Shown: positions 9,701 to 18,513, counted from the stretch's first letter. The stretch: 64,000 bases of DNA from Mycobacterium sp. IS-1496 (GCF_001499995.1 NZ_LQIU01000076.1:1-64000), one strand, 5' to 3'. A program made the numbers and translations. The notes: a model not told the origin generated them from the sequence alone.

Positions 9701-9731
9701 GGACTTCTCTGGCACGACGGACAACCTTAGA

Positions 9732-10349
9732 TCAGAGCCCCTCGACCCAGTTGCGGAGCAGCGTCGCACCGGCGTCGCCGCTCTTCTCGGGGTGGAACTG
9801 GGTGGCCGACAACGGACCGTCCTCGACGGCGGCGAGGAACGGCACGTGGTGGGTGGCCCAGGTGAGCAGGGCGTCCGGACTGCCCTCCCACTGCTGGGCG
9901 GCGTAGGAGTGCACGAAGTAGAACCGTGTGTCGGGGTCGAGTCCGCGGAACAGCGTCGTCCCGGCCGGGGCGTCGACGACGTTCCAGCCCATGTGCGGGA
10001 TCACCGGAGCGTCGAGCCGCACCACCGATCCGGGCCACTGCCCGCATCCGGCGGTCTCGACGCCGAATTCGACCCCGCGCGCGAACAGGATCTGCATGCC
10101 CACGCAGACGCCGAGGACCGGTCGGCCTGCGGCGATCCGCTCGGCGATGATCTTGTCCCCGCCGATCTCGCGCAGGCCGGCCATGCACGCCTCGAACGCC
10201 CCGACGCCCGGCACCACCAGGCCGTCGGCGTTCAGCGCGGCGTCCGCATCGGCGGTGACCTCGACGTCGGCGCCGGTCCGCTCGACCGCGCGCTGCGCCG
10301 ACCGCAGATTGCCCGAGCCGTAGTCGAGAACTGTGACTTTCTTGCTCAC
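9732..10349 (-). CDS. hisH: Imidazole glycerol phosphate synthase, glutaminase subunit
   Basis: HisH is a class I glutamine amidotransferase that hydrolyses glutamine and feeds ammonia to HisF. The 205-residue protein shows the nucleophile Cys82 in GVCVGMQILF and the catalytic His-Glu pair in QFHPEKSGD. The N-terminus VTVLDYGSGNLRSA is typical. The GTG start at 10349 overlaps the hisB stop (GTGA). Confidence 0.96.
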   Translation of the reverse strand: MSKKVTVLDYGSGNLRSAQRAVERTGADVEVTADADAALNADGLVVPGVGAFEACMAGLREIGGDKIIAERIAAGRPVLGVCVGMQILFARGVEFGVETAGCGQWPGSVVRLDAPVIPHMGWNVVDAPAGTTLFRGLDPDTRFYFVHSYAAQQWEGSPDALLTWATHHVPFLAAVEDGPLSATQFHPEKSGDAGATLLRNWVEGL

Positions 10350-10972
10350 AGGGAGCCTTTCGTGGACGGCACCCCGGTCACGCGCGGGTCGGGTTCGACG
10401 GCCTGGCGCAACGCCCGGGCCACGGCCTTGTACTGCGCCTCGGTGATGTGGTGCGGATCCCGGCCGTACAGCGTGCGCACGTGCAGCGCGATGCGGGCGT
10501 TGAAGGCCAGCGACTCGAAGACGTGCCGGTTGATCACCGTGTGATACGGCGCGCTCGACCCGGCGATGGTGAACTCGACCATGTAGTCGGGCTCGCCGGT
10601 GTGCACGAAGTACGGCCGGCCGGACACGTCGACCGCGGCGTGCGCGAGCGTCTCGTCCATCGGGATGAACGCGTCACCGAAACGACGGATGCCCTTCTTG
10701 TCGCCGAGCGCCTGCCCGAGGGCCTGCCCGAGCACGATCGCGGTGTCCTCGACCGTGTGGTGGCCTTCGATCTCGATGTCGCCCGTGGCGTGCACGGTGA
10801 GGTCGAAGCTGGCGTGGCTGCCCAGCGAGGTGAGCATGTGGTCGAAAAACGGCACACCCGTGCGGATGTCGACGATCCCGGTGCCGTCGAGGTCCAGATC
10901 GACGACGATGTCGGATTCCTTGGTCCTGCGTTCGACGCGGGCCCGGCGGGTGCCGGTCAGCATGTCGGTCAT
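10346..10972 (-). CDS. hisB: Imidazoleglycerol-phosphate dehydratase
   Basis: HisB removes water from imidazole glycerol phosphate to give imidazole acetol phosphate. At 208 residues it is the monofunctional bacterial form with no phosphatase domain. The manganese-binding duplicated motifs are visible as FDHMLTSLGSHA, GHHTVEDTAI and, in the second half, HHITEAQYKA. The ATG overlaps the hisC stop (ATGA). Confidence 0.97.
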   Translation of the reverse strand: MTDMLTGTRRARVERRTKESDIVVDLDLDGTGIVDIRTGVPFFDHMLTSLGSHASFDLTVHATGDIEIEGHHTVEDTAIVLGQALGQALGDKKGIRRFGDAFIPMDETLAHAAVDVSGRPYFVHTGEPDYMVEFTIAGSSAPYHTVINRHVFESLAFNARIALHVRTLYGRDPHHITEAQYKAVARALRQAVEPDPRVTGVPSTKGSL

Positions 10973-12102
10973 GAGGCTCCTAATCTTGCCGCGAGTTCGG
11001 TCTCGACGAGGCGGGCTGAGGCGGCCAGCAGCGCATCGTTCTCTTCGGCCAGCCCGGTGGTGGCCCGCAGATAGCCTGGTATGCCCACATCGCGGATGAG
11101 CACACCCTGATCGAGGTAGCGCTGCCAGGTGGCGGGTGCGTCGGCGAACTCCCCGAACAGGATGAAGTTGGCGTCACTGGGCACGACGCGGAAACCGAGC
11201 TGGCTCAGGCCGTTCGCCGTCCGGTCCCGTTCGGCGATCAGGGTGGCGACGCTGGCCAGCGTGTCGTCGGCGTGGCGCAGCGCCGCCCTGGCGGCGGCCT
11301 GGGTCAGCGACGACAGGTGATACGGCAACCGCACCAGCAGCATCGCGTCGATCACCGCAGGGGCGGCGACCAGATAGCCGAGCCGCCCGCCGGCGAACGC
11401 GAACGCCTTGCTCATGGTGCGGCTGACGACCAGCTTGGTCGGGTACTCGTCGATCAGCGCCACACCGCTGGGCTGCGCGGAGAACTCACCGTAGGCCTCG
11501 TCGAGGATGAGGATGCCCCCGGTCATCGCGTCGAGCAGCTGCCGGAGGTCATCGAGCGGAACGCTCTGCCCGGACGGGTTGTTCGGGCTGGTGACGAACA
11601 CCAGGTCGGGGCGCCGGGCGGTGATCTCACCCACGGCGGTGTCGACGTCCAGAGAGAAGTCGTCGGCGCGCAGCGCCTGCAGCCATTCGGTGCGGGTGGC
11701 GTCGGCGATGATCGGGTGCATCGAATACGACGGCACGAACCCGATCGCGCTGCGCCCCGGGCCGCCGAACGCCTGCAGCAGCTGCTGCAGCACTTCGTTC
11801 GAACCGTTTGCCGCCCAGAGGTTCTCCACGCTCAGCTCGACGCCCGTCCGCAGGTTCAGGTAATCGGCGAGATCGCTGCGCAGTGCCACCGCGTCGCGGT
11901 CGGGATAACGGTGCAGCTCGGCGGCCGCCTCGCCCACCGAGCGGGTCACGTCGTCGACGAGCGCCTGGCTCGGCGGGTGCGGGTTCTCGTTCGTGTTGAG
12001 CCGCACCGGCACCTGCAATTGCGGTGCGCCGTAGGGCGACTTGCCCCGCAGGTCCTCACGCAGGGGCAGATCCGCCAGGGTGATGCGCTCCCCCACGCTC
12101 AT
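10969..12102 (-). CDS. hisC: Histidinol-phosphate aminotransferase
   Basis: HisC transfers the amino group of glutamate to imidazole acetol phosphate. This fold-type I PLP enzyme of 377 residues shows VRLNTNENPHPP at the start, SPNNPSGQ, and the PLP lysine in SRTMSKAFAFAGGRLGY. The start ATG at 12102 overlaps the hisD stop (ATGA); the open frame further upstream lies inside hisD and is not real. Confidence 0.96.
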   Translation of the reverse strand: MSVGERITLADLPLREDLRGKSPYGAPQLQVPVRLNTNENPHPPSQALVDDVTRSVGEAAAELHRYPDRDAVALRSDLADYLNLRTGVELSVENLWAANGSNEVLQQLLQAFGGPGRSAIGFVPSYSMHPIIADATRTEWLQALRADDFSLDVDTAVGEITARRPDLVFVTSPNNPSGQSVPLDDLRQLLDAMTGGILILDEAYGEFSAQPSGVALIDEYPTKLVVSRTMSKAFAFAGGRLGYLVAAPAVIDAMLLVRLPYHLSSLTQAAARAALRHADDTLASVATLIAERDRTANGLSQLGFRVVPSDANFILFGEFADAPATWQRYLDQGVLIRDVGIPGYLRATTGLAEENDALLAASARLVETELAARLGAS

Positions 12103-13442
12103 GACTCGAACCTCCGCCGCACCGCTTCGCCGTGGGCGGGCAGGTTCTCGGCCTTCGCCAGCGTGATGACGTGACCCGACACGTCCTTGAGCGCCGCCTC
12201 GGTGTAGTCGACGACGTGGATGCCGCGCAGGAACGTCTGCACCGACAGACCGCTCTGATGACGCGCGCAACCGGCCGTCGGCAGGACGTGGTTTGACCCG
12301 GCGCAATAGTCACCGAGGCTGACCGGGGCGTAGGGACCGACGAAGATGGCTCCGGCGGAACGGATCCGGCCGGCCACCTCGGCGGCGTCGACGGTCTGGA
12401 TCTCGAGATGCTCTGCGGCGTAGGCGTTGACGACCCGCACCCCGCTGTCGAGGTCGTCGACGAGCACGATCGCGGACTGCTCGCCGGTCAGCGCCGTGCT
12501 GACGCGCTGCCGGTGCACCGTGGTCTCCAGCTGCCGCCGCAGTTCGCGGTCGGTGGCGTCGGCCAGATCGGTGCTGGTGGTCACGAGCACGCTGGCGGCC
12601 ATCTCGTCGTGTTCGGCCTGGCTGATCAGGTCGGCCGCCACGTGGACCGGGTCGGCGGTGTGGTCGGCCAGCACCGCGATCTCGGTCGGCCCTGCCTCGG
12701 CGTCGATGCCCACGGCCGACCGGCAGATCCGCTTGGCGGCGGTGACGTAGATGTTGCCCGGCCCGGTGATCATGTCGACCGGCGCGAGTTCGGTGCCGTC
12801 GGTGTCGGTGCCCCCGTAGGCCAGCAGCGCGACGGCCTGGGCGCCGCCGACCGCCCACACCTCGTCGACGCCCAGCAGTGCGGCGGCCGCGAGGATGGTG
12901 GGGTGCGGCAGACCGCCGTGTTCCGCCTGCGGCGGGCTGGTGATGACCAGTGAGTCGACGCCCGCGGTCTGGGCGGGCACCACGTTCATCACCACGCTCG
13001 ACGGGTAGACGGCGTTGCCGCCCGGTACGTAGAGGCCGACCCGTTCGACGGGCACCCATCGTTCGCTGACCGTGGCCCCGGGCGCCAGGGTGGTGGTGGT
13101 GTCGGTTCGGCGCTGATCGGCGTGGACGGCCCTGGCCCGGTCGATCGCGACCTGCAGCGCCGCGCGGACGTCGGGGTCGAGGTCGGCCAGCGCCGAGGCC
13201 AGCCGCTCGGCGGGCACGCGCACCGCGCCGGGACGGACGCCGTCGAACGACTCGCCGTATTCGAGTGCGGCCTCGGCGCCGCGGTCGGCCACGGCGTCGA
13301 CGATCGGACGGACCTTCGGCACGACGGCGTCCACGTCGACGCCCCCGCGAGGCAGCGCCGACCGCAACTGCGCGGCGGACAGCGTCCTGCCGCGCAAGTC
13401 GATGCGGGCCATCGTCACCGGCGATACATTCACGCTGTCCAT
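12099..13442 (-). CDS. hisD: Histidinol dehydrogenase
   Basis: HisD performs the last two steps, oxidising histidinol to histidine with two NAD. The roughly 447-residue protein has RVGLYVPGG, PSSVVMNVVPAQ, GPGNIYVTAAKR, the zinc-site segment LISQAEHDEMA and the C-terminal DYCAGSNHVLPT. The start is uncertain: ATG 13442, GTG 13433 and ATG 13412 are all in frame, and the conserved part begins at MARIDLRGRTLS (13412). A TACGAT -10 element on the coding strand (13466-13461) would place transcription near 13454, which favours 13442. It is the promoter-proximal gene of the his operon. Confidence 0.94.
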   Translation of the reverse strand: MDSVNVSPVTMARIDLRGRTLSAAQLRSALPRGGVDVDAVVPKVRPIVDAVADRGAEAALEYGESFDGVRPGAVRVPAERLASALADLDPDVRAALQVAIDRARAVHADQRRTDTTTTLAPGATVSERWVPVERVGLYVPGGNAVYPSSVVMNVVPAQTAGVDSLVITSPPQAEHGGLPHPTILAAAALLGVDEVWAVGGAQAVALLAYGGTDTDGTELAPVDMITGPGNIYVTAAKRICRSAVGIDAEAGPTEIAVLADHTADPVHVAADLISQAEHDEMAASVLVTTSTDLADATDRELRRQLETTVHRQRVSTALTGEQSAIVLVDDLDSGVRVVNAYAAEHLEIQTVDAAEVAGRIRSAGAIFVGPYAPVSLGDYCAGSNHVLPTAGCARHQSGLSVQTFLRGIHVVDYTEAALKDVSGHVITLAKAENLPAHGEAVRRRFES

Positions 13443-13477
13443 TGTCCCAGAGCAGGCCAAATCGTATTGGAGCCGTC

Positions 13478-13861
13478 GTGTCGGAGCTACCGAAGATGTT
13501 CCCGGAGTGGCTGGATCGCCTTCAGATCAAGTACTTCAATCCGGTCATCAGGCCGCTGGCGGGCCGCGTACCCGGCCTGGCGCTCATCAAACACACTGGT
13601 AGACGGTCCGGGCGGCAGTTCGAGACGCCGGTGACGGCCTACCGCAAAGGCGATGAGCTCGCGATCGTGCTGGGCCACGGGATGACCGACTGGGCGCGCA
13701 ACGCGATCGCCGCGGGCGAGGCCGACCTGCGGCTGTTCCGTGACGAAGTGCACATCGTCAACCCGCGGATCGTGCCCAACGGGCGCGAGGTCGCGGCCCT
13801 GCCGTCGTTCGCCCGCCGTCAGGCCCGCAACATCGCGGTGTTCGTCGCCGACGTGAGCTGA
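13478..13861 (+). CDS. Deazaflavin (F420)-dependent nitroreductase-family protein
   Basis: A 127-residue protein of the Ddn/F420-binding split-barrel family, corresponding to Rv1598c by position. It shows TGRRSGRQFETPV, a family hallmark, and a C-terminal FARRQARNIAVFVADVS. Members reduce or bind substrates with coenzyme F420; the substrate here is unknown. The GTG at 13478 gives MSELPKMFPEWLDRLQ; the upstream open frame is antisense to hisD. It is divergent from hisD (35-base gap), and its last 43 bases overlap the end of the convergent XRE gene. Confidence 0.85.
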   Translation: MSELPKMFPEWLDRLQIKYFNPVIRPLAGRVPGLALIKHTGRRSGRQFETPVTAYRKGDELAIVLGHGMTDWARNAIAAGEADLRLFRDEVHIVNPRIVPNGREVAALPSFARRQARNIAVFVADVS

Positions 13862-14112
13862 GGGTCCGGTTCGGGCAGGCAGGTGCGGGCGAGGTCCTCC
13901 AGGGGGATCCCCAGCACGGCCGCCAGCGCGGCGACCGTGGCGAACGCGGGCGTCGCCAGGCGCCCGGACTCGATCTTGCGGAGCGTCTCGGGTGAGATCG
14001 ACGCGGCCTGCGCGACCTCGACGAGCTTGCGGTCGCCCCGTGCCTGCCGAAGGTGGGCGCCGAGCCGCTTGCCGGCGGCGCGTTGCTGCGGCGTCAGGGG
14101 CGATCGGACCAT
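13819..14112 (-). CDS. XRE-family helix-turn-helix repressor
   Basis: A small DNA-binding protein (97 residues from ATG 14112, or 103 from ATG 14130). The HTH covers about residues 20-75: LGAHLRQARGDRKLVEVAQ, SISPETLRKIESGR and FATVAALAAVLGIPLEDLAR. I prefer ATG 14112 because a TATCCT -10 box (14124-14119) sits 7 bases upstream, typical of mycobacterial leaderless genes. It is divergent from the aminopeptidase gene, with two matching palindromes between them that are the obvious operator candidates. It probably represses both itself and the neighbour. Its 3' end overlaps the convergent gene by 43 bases. Confidence 0.85.
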   Translation of the reverse strand: MVRSPLTPQQRAAGKRLGAHLRQARGDRKLVEVAQAASISPETLRKIESGRLATPAFATVAALAAVLGIPLEDLARTCLPEPDPQLTSATNTAMLRA

Positions 14113-14132
14113 GGAACGAGGATACGCCATCT

Positions 14133-14150
14133 CCGGTATGAAAATACCGG
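14133..14150. promoter_or_regulatory. Operator copy 1 between XRE gene and aminopeptidase
   Basis: A perfect inverted repeat with 7-base arms, CCGGTAT and ATACCGG, around GAAA. It lies about 20-40 bases upstream of the XRE start and 31 bases (about three helical turns) from a second copy. The spacing suggests two repressor dimers on one face of the DNA. Assignment to the adjacent XRE protein is inference. Confidence 0.75.
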
Positions 14151-14163
14151 TCGCTCCGCTACT

Positions 14164-14181
14164 CTGGTATTTCTATACCGA
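14164..14181. promoter_or_regulatory. Operator copy 2 between XRE gene and aminopeptidase
   Basis: A near-identical palindrome to the site at 14133: arms CTGGTAT and ATACCGA around TTCT, one mismatch per arm from the perfect form. It begins at the end of a TACTCT -10 candidate (14160-14165) for the aminopeptidase and covers the predicted transcription start, so a bound repressor would block the plus-strand promoter. Confidence 0.72.
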
Positions 14182-14193
14182 CAAGGAGAGCGT

Positions 14194-14964
14194 GTGCTGG
14201 AACTCAAGACCCCCCGCGAGATCGCGGCGATGCGCACCACCGGCGCCTTCATCGCAGACCTGCTCGACGATATGGCGTCGCGGGCACAGGTCGGGGTGAA
14301 CCTGCTCGACCTCGAACACCGCGCCCGCCAGTTGATCGCCGAGCGCGGCGCGGTGTCCTGCTACTGGGACTATGCGCCGTCGTTCGGCCGCGGCCCGTTC
14401 CGCAACGTCATCTGCCTGTCGGTCAACGACGCAGTCCTGCACGGCCTCCCGCACGACTACACGCTGCTCGACGGCGACCTGCTCAGCATGGACATCGCGG
14501 TCTCGATCGATGGGTGGGTGGCCGACTCGGCACGCAGCATCATCGTCGGCACTCCACGCGACGGCGATCAGCGGCTGATCGAGGCCACCGAACAGGCGCT
14601 GGCCGCCGGCATCGACGCCGCCCGGCCGGGCAACCGCCTCGGCGACATCTCGGCGGCGATCGGGACCGTCGCCGCCGACTACGGCTATCCGGTCAACACC
14701 GACTTCGGTGGGCATGGACTCGGCAGGACCATGCACGAAGACCCCCACGTGCCCAACCGCGGACGGCCAGGGCGCGGCCTGACGCTGCGACCCGGACTGA
14801 CACTCGCCCTCGAGCCCTGGCTGGCCCGCGGCACCGACCGGATCGTCTACGACCCCGACGGCTGGACCATCCGGTCGGCCGACGGCTCACGCACCGCCCA
14901 CAGCGAACACACCATCGCCGTCACCGACGGCGACCCGCTGGTGTTGACGCGTCGCGCGGCCTGA
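14194..14964 (+). CDS. map: Type I methionine aminopeptidase (M24 family)
   Basis: A cytosolic metalloprotease that removes N-terminal methionine. The 256-residue protein has the complete catalytic set: His in LSVNDAVLHGLP, metal aspartates in LSMDIAVS and VADSARS, His in GGHGLGRTMHEDP, Glu in LALEPWLARG and Glu in AHSEHTIAVTD. GTG 14194 is preceded by AAGGAGAG at a good distance. Mycobacteria normally carry two other map genes elsewhere, so this is probably an additional, regulated copy. It is divergent from the XRE repressor, whose putative operators cover its promoter; this is unlike a constitutive housekeeping enzyme. Confidence 0.9.
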   Translation: MLELKTPREIAAMRTTGAFIADLLDDMASRAQVGVNLLDLEHRARQLIAERGAVSCYWDYAPSFGRGPFRNVICLSVNDAVLHGLPHDYTLLDGDLLSMDIAVSIDGWVADSARSIIVGTPRDGDQRLIEATEQALAAGIDAARPGNRLGDISAAIGTVAADYGYPVNTDFGGHGLGRTMHEDPHVPNRGRPGRGLTLRPGLTLALEPWLARGTDRIVYDPDGWTIRSADGSRTAHSEHTIAVTDGDPLVLTRRAA

Positions 14965-14977
14965 CGCGGACCGCGTC

Positions 14978-15844
14978 TCAGATGTCCAGTCCGATGTCGA
15001 GGACACGGACCGAGTGGGTGAGCGCCCCGACGGCGAGGTAGTCGACCCCGGTGCCCGCGTATTCGGCCGCCGTCGCCAGGGACAGCCCGCCGGAGGACTC
15101 CAGCCGGGTCGCCGGCGAGCGGGAGTCGCGACGCTGCACGGCGATCTGGGTCTGCCAGACCGGGAAGTTGTCGAGCAGGACCAGCTCGACGTCCTCGGCG
15201 AGCACCTCGTCGAGTTGTTCGAGCGAATCCACCTCGACCTCGCAGGTCAGCCCCGGCGCGGCGGCCCGCACGGCCCGCAGCGCGGCGACCACGGAACCGG
15301 CGGCCGCCACGTGGTTGTCCTTGATCAGCGCCGCATCGCCCAGACCCATGCGGTGGTTCTCGCCGCCGCCGACGCGCACCGCGTACTTCTGCAACGTGCG
15401 CAGGCCCGGCAGCGTCTTGCGGGTGTCCCGGATCCTGGCGTTGGTTCCCGCAACCGCGTCCACCCAGGTCGCGGTCGTGGTCGCGATGCCCGACAGGTGT
15501 GAGACGAGGTTGAGCATCGTGCGTTCGGCGGTGAGCAGACCGCGGGTCGGGGCCTCGAGGGTGAGCAGCGCCGCGCCGGGCAGCAGGCTGGCGCCGTCCT
15601 CGACGCGGTCGGTCACGCGGTAGCCGTCGGGACCGAGGACCTCGTCGAGCACGAGCAGCGCCACGTCGATGCCCGCGGCGACCCCTGGTTCGCGGGTGCG
15701 CATCGCCGCGGTGGTGGCCGCGTCGGCGGGAACGGTCGCCTGAGTGGTGATGTCCGGTCCGTACCGCAGATCCTCCTCGAGTGCGCGCGACACCACCGCA
15801 CGCGCCTCGGCGATCTCCGCTTTCGACAGTTGACTCAGCAGCAC
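14978..15844 (-). CDS. nadC: Nicotinate-nucleotide pyrophosphorylase (quinolinate phosphoribosyltransferase)
   Basis: NadC converts quinolinate and PRPP to nicotinate mononucleotide, the third step of de novo NAD synthesis. The roughly 288-residue protein shows EEDLRYGPDITT, TAERTMLNLVSHLSGIAT, RDTRKTLPGLR, GGGENHRMGLGDAALIKDNH and ESSGGLS. GTG 15844 gives MLLSQLSKAEIAEAR and is preceded by GGTGAGGG. The start overlaps the nadB 3' end by 10 bases. It is the last gene of nadABC. Confidence 0.95.
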   Translation of the reverse strand: MLLSQLSKAEIAEARAVVSRALEEDLRYGPDITTQATVPADAATTAAMRTREPGVAAGIDVALLVLDEVLGPDGYRVTDRVEDGASLLPGAALLTLEAPTRGLLTAERTMLNLVSHLSGIATTTATWVDAVAGTNARIRDTRKTLPGLRTLQKYAVRVGGGENHRMGLGDAALIKDNHVAAAGSVVAALRAVRAAAPGLTCEVEVDSLEQLDEVLAEDVELVLLDNFPVWQTQIAVQRRDSRSPATRLESSGGLSLATAAEYAGTGVDYLAVGALTHSVRVLDIGLDI

Positions 15845-17481
15845 GCGTCCGCCCTCACCTTCAGTCGTACGTGTCCGTGTTCGTCCAGGTCTACCGCGCC
15901 GCTGACGGCGTGCGCCGGGTCGGCGCCGGGGTGGTCGGCGCGGTGGTGGCACCCCCGCGACTCGGCGCGCTGCAGCGCGGCGACCGACACCGCCTGCGCC
16001 GTCAGGGTGAGCGCGGCGTCCTCGACGTCGGTGCGGGAGCGCAGTGGGCGCGCGGTCGCCGTCGCGAGGAGGTCGCCCAGACGCAGCAGCCCCTCGACGT
16101 CGCGCACCACCGAGGCGTCGCGGCTCATCGCCGCCTGCAGGCCCCGGCGGCCGAGCGCCTCACCCACGAGGGTCTCGGGGGCGACGGCCCGGCTCGGACC
16201 CGCCGCGGCCGCGTGATCAGCGGCGCCGCGGCCCGCGCGGCCCCCGACGACCAGGCCTTCGAGCAGGCTGTTGGACGCCAGCCGGTTGGCGCCGTGCATC
16301 CCGGTGCGGGCCACCTCGCCGGCGGCGAACAGCCCGGGCAGCGTGGTGCGACCGTCGACGTCGGTGACGACGCCGCCGCAGCTGTAGTGCGCCCCGGGCA
16401 CGACGGGAATGGGCTGACGCGCGGGGTCGATGCCGGCCTGCCGGCACGCCGCCGTGACGGTCGGGAAACGGTGCGCGATCCCGCTCAGATGACGCGCGTC
16501 GAGATAGACGCACAGATCCCCGGTGGACCTCAGCCGCGCGTCGATCGCGCCGGCGACCACATCACGCGGAGCCAGGTCACCGAGCGGATGCACCCCCGCG
16601 GTCACCGGATCCCCGTGCGCGTCGACCAGCCGTGCGCCTTCTCCGCGCAGCGCCTCGGTGATCAGCGGGCGCCTGCCGCCGGTGCGCCCGTCGAACAGCA
16701 TGGTCGGGTGGAACTGCACGAACTCGATGTCGCTGACCGGTACGCCGGCCCACAGCGCCAGCGCGATCCCGTCGCCGGTGGCGGCCTCCGGATTCGTGGT
16801 GGCGGCGTAGAGGTGGCCGAGACCGCCGGTCGCCAGGATAACCGCCGGGGCGTGCACGATGCCGGGTCCGTCCTCGTTGAGGACCAGCACGCCGGTCACC
16901 GCGGCGTCGTCGCGCAGCACCCGGACCGCCACGTGGTCGTGGCGGATGTCGAGCACCCGCGCCGCGCAGTCGAGCGCACGCTGCACTTCGGCGCCGGTCG
17001 CGTCGCCGCCGGCGTGGATGATCCGTCGCCGGGAATGGCCGCCCTCGCGCGTCAGCGCCCAGCGGCCGGCGGTGGATTCGTCGAAGCGGGCGCCGTCGTC
17101 CACGAGATCGCACACCCCGCGGTACCCGTCGGCCACGATGGACCGAACCGCCTCGGCGTCACACAGACCCCCACCCGCGGCGAGCGTGTCATCGACGTGC
17201 GCGTCCACCGAGTCGCCGTCGTCCCGCAACGCGCCGGGCAGCACCACCGCGATCCCGCCCTGGGCGTATCCGGTGGCCGTCGACCCGGCCTGTTCGGAGG
17301 CCTTGCTGAGCACGATGACGCGGCGGCCGCGGCGGTGCGCCGCCAGCCCCGCCACCAGACCGGCGACCCCGGTGCCGATCACCACGACGTCAGCGCGCTG
17401 CTGCCAGTGCGTGGTGCCGCCGCAACCGCGAAGGGACGCCTTCCCCCCGGTCGCTGCGCTCCTGCCCCCGGGGAGGGTCAT
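15835..17481 (-). CDS. nadB: L-aspartate oxidase
   Basis: NadB is a flavoprotein that oxidises aspartate to iminoaspartate for quinolinate synthesis. The 548-residue protein has the FAD-binding motif VVVIGTGVAGL, STATGYAQGGIAVV, REGGHSRRRI, GVHPLGDLAPRDVV, the substrate/FAD site HYSCGGV and GANRLASNSLLEGLVVGGRAG. The ATG at 17481 overlaps the nadA stop (ATGA). The N-terminal tail before VVVIG is about 31 residues, roughly 18 longer than in M. tuberculosis, and is encoded by a stretch containing GGCAGGAGCGCAGCGACCGG, which resembles short repeated mycobacterial sequences. Confidence 0.95.
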   Translation of the reverse strand: MTLPGGRSAATGGKASLRGCGGTTHWQQRADVVVIGTGVAGLVAGLAAHRRGRRVIVLSKASEQAGSTATGYAQGGIAVVLPGALRDDGDSVDAHVDDTLAAGGGLCDAEAVRSIVADGYRGVCDLVDDGARFDESTAGRWALTREGGHSRRRIIHAGGDATGAEVQRALDCAARVLDIRHDHVAVRVLRDDAAVTGVLVLNEDGPGIVHAPAVILATGGLGHLYAATTNPEAATGDGIALALWAGVPVSDIEFVQFHPTMLFDGRTGGRRPLITEALRGEGARLVDAHGDPVTAGVHPLGDLAPRDVVAGAIDARLRSTGDLCVYLDARHLSGIAHRFPTVTAACRQAGIDPARQPIPVVPGAHYSCGGVVTDVDGRTTLPGLFAAGEVARTGMHGANRLASNSLLEGLVVGGRAGRGAADHAAAAGPSRAVAPETLVGEALGRRGLQAAMSRDASVVRDVEGLLRLGDLLATATARPLRSRTDVEDAALTLTAQAVSVAALQRAESRGCHHRADHPGADPAHAVSGAVDLDEHGHVRLKVRADACC

Positions 17482-18488
17482 TCCCCGCCGCCGGGCTGCC
17501 CGATCTCGATCATCCGCTGCACGCTGCGCCGAGCCAGCCGTGCGGTCTCGTGGTCGACGTGCACCTCGTCGGCGCCGACGGTCAGGCAACGCAGCAGCGC
17601 GGCGGGCGTGATCATCTTCATGTACCGGCACGAGGCCCGGTCGTTGACCGCCTGGAAGTCGATCTCGGGGGCCGCACGGCGCAGCTGGTGCAGCATGCCG
17701 ACCTCGGTGGCGACCAGCACCTGACTCGCGCGGCTCTCACGGGCCGCGTCGAGCATGCCGCCGGTCGAGAGGATCTTCACCCGGTCGGCCGGAAACGCGC
17801 CCTCGCCGGCGAGGTAGAGCGCCGAGGTGGCGCACCCGCACTCGGGGTGGACGAACAGTTCGGCCTCCGGATGCGCGCGGGCCTGATCGGCCAGTTCGTC
17901 ACCGTTGATGCCGGCGTGGACGTGGCACTCCCCCGCCCAGATGTGCATGTTCGTCCGGCCGGTGACGCGGCGGACGTGGGCTCCGAGGAACTGGTCCGGG
18001 CAGAACAGCACGTCACGGTCGGCCGGGATGGACGCGACGACGTCGACGGCGTTCGAGGACGTGCAGCAGATGTCGGTCTCGGCCTTCACCGCGGCGGTGG
18101 TGTTCACGTACGACACCACCACCGCGCCGGGGAACTCGGCCTTCCACTCCCGCAGTTCGTCGGCGGTGATGGAGTCGGCCAGCGAGCAGCCCGCCCTGGC
18201 GTCGGGGATCAGGACCGTCTTGTCCGGCGACAAGATCTTGGCCGTCTCCGCCATGAAGTGCACGCCGCAGAACACGATGGTGTCCTCGGGCGCCTCGGCC
18301 GCGATCCGCGACAGTGCCAGGGAGTCCCCGACGTGATCGGCGACGTCCTGGATGGCCGGCAGCTGGTAGTTGTGCGCGAGCACGGTCGCCCCGCGCTGCC
18401 GGGCCAGGCGGCGCACTTCGGCGGCCCACTCCTCGGTGGGTTCGACGTCGCCGAACTCCGCCGGAAACGTCTCGTCAAGCAGCGTCAC
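17478..18488 (-). CDS. nadA: Quinolinate synthase A
   Basis: NadA condenses iminoaspartate with dihydroxyacetone phosphate to quinolinate using a [4Fe-4S] cluster. The 336-residue protein shows LAHNYQLPAIQDVADHVGDS, FCGVHFMAETAKIL, DICCTSSNAVDVV, HPECGCATSALY and RASCRYMKMI, which supply the cluster cysteines. GTG 18488 is preceded by GAGGGAG. It is the first gene of nadABC, with a 23-base palindrome 25 bases upstream that is the probable NrtR operator. Confidence 0.95.
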   Translation of the reverse strand: MTLLDETFPAEFGDVEPTEEWAAEVRRLARQRGATVLAHNYQLPAIQDVADHVGDSLALSRIAAEAPEDTIVFCGVHFMAETAKILSPDKTVLIPDARAGCSLADSITADELREWKAEFPGAVVVSYVNTTAAVKAETDICCTSSNAVDVVASIPADRDVLFCPDQFLGAHVRRVTGRTNMHIWAGECHVHAGINGDELADQARAHPEAELFVHPECGCATSALYLAGEGAFPADRVKILSTGGMLDAARESRASQVLVATEVGMLHQLRRAAPEIDFQAVNDRASCRYMKMITPAALLRCLTVGADEVHVDHETARLARRSVQRMIEIGQPGGGE

Positions 18489-18513
18489 GGTGGGCTCCCT
18501 CGGTGTCGATTCG

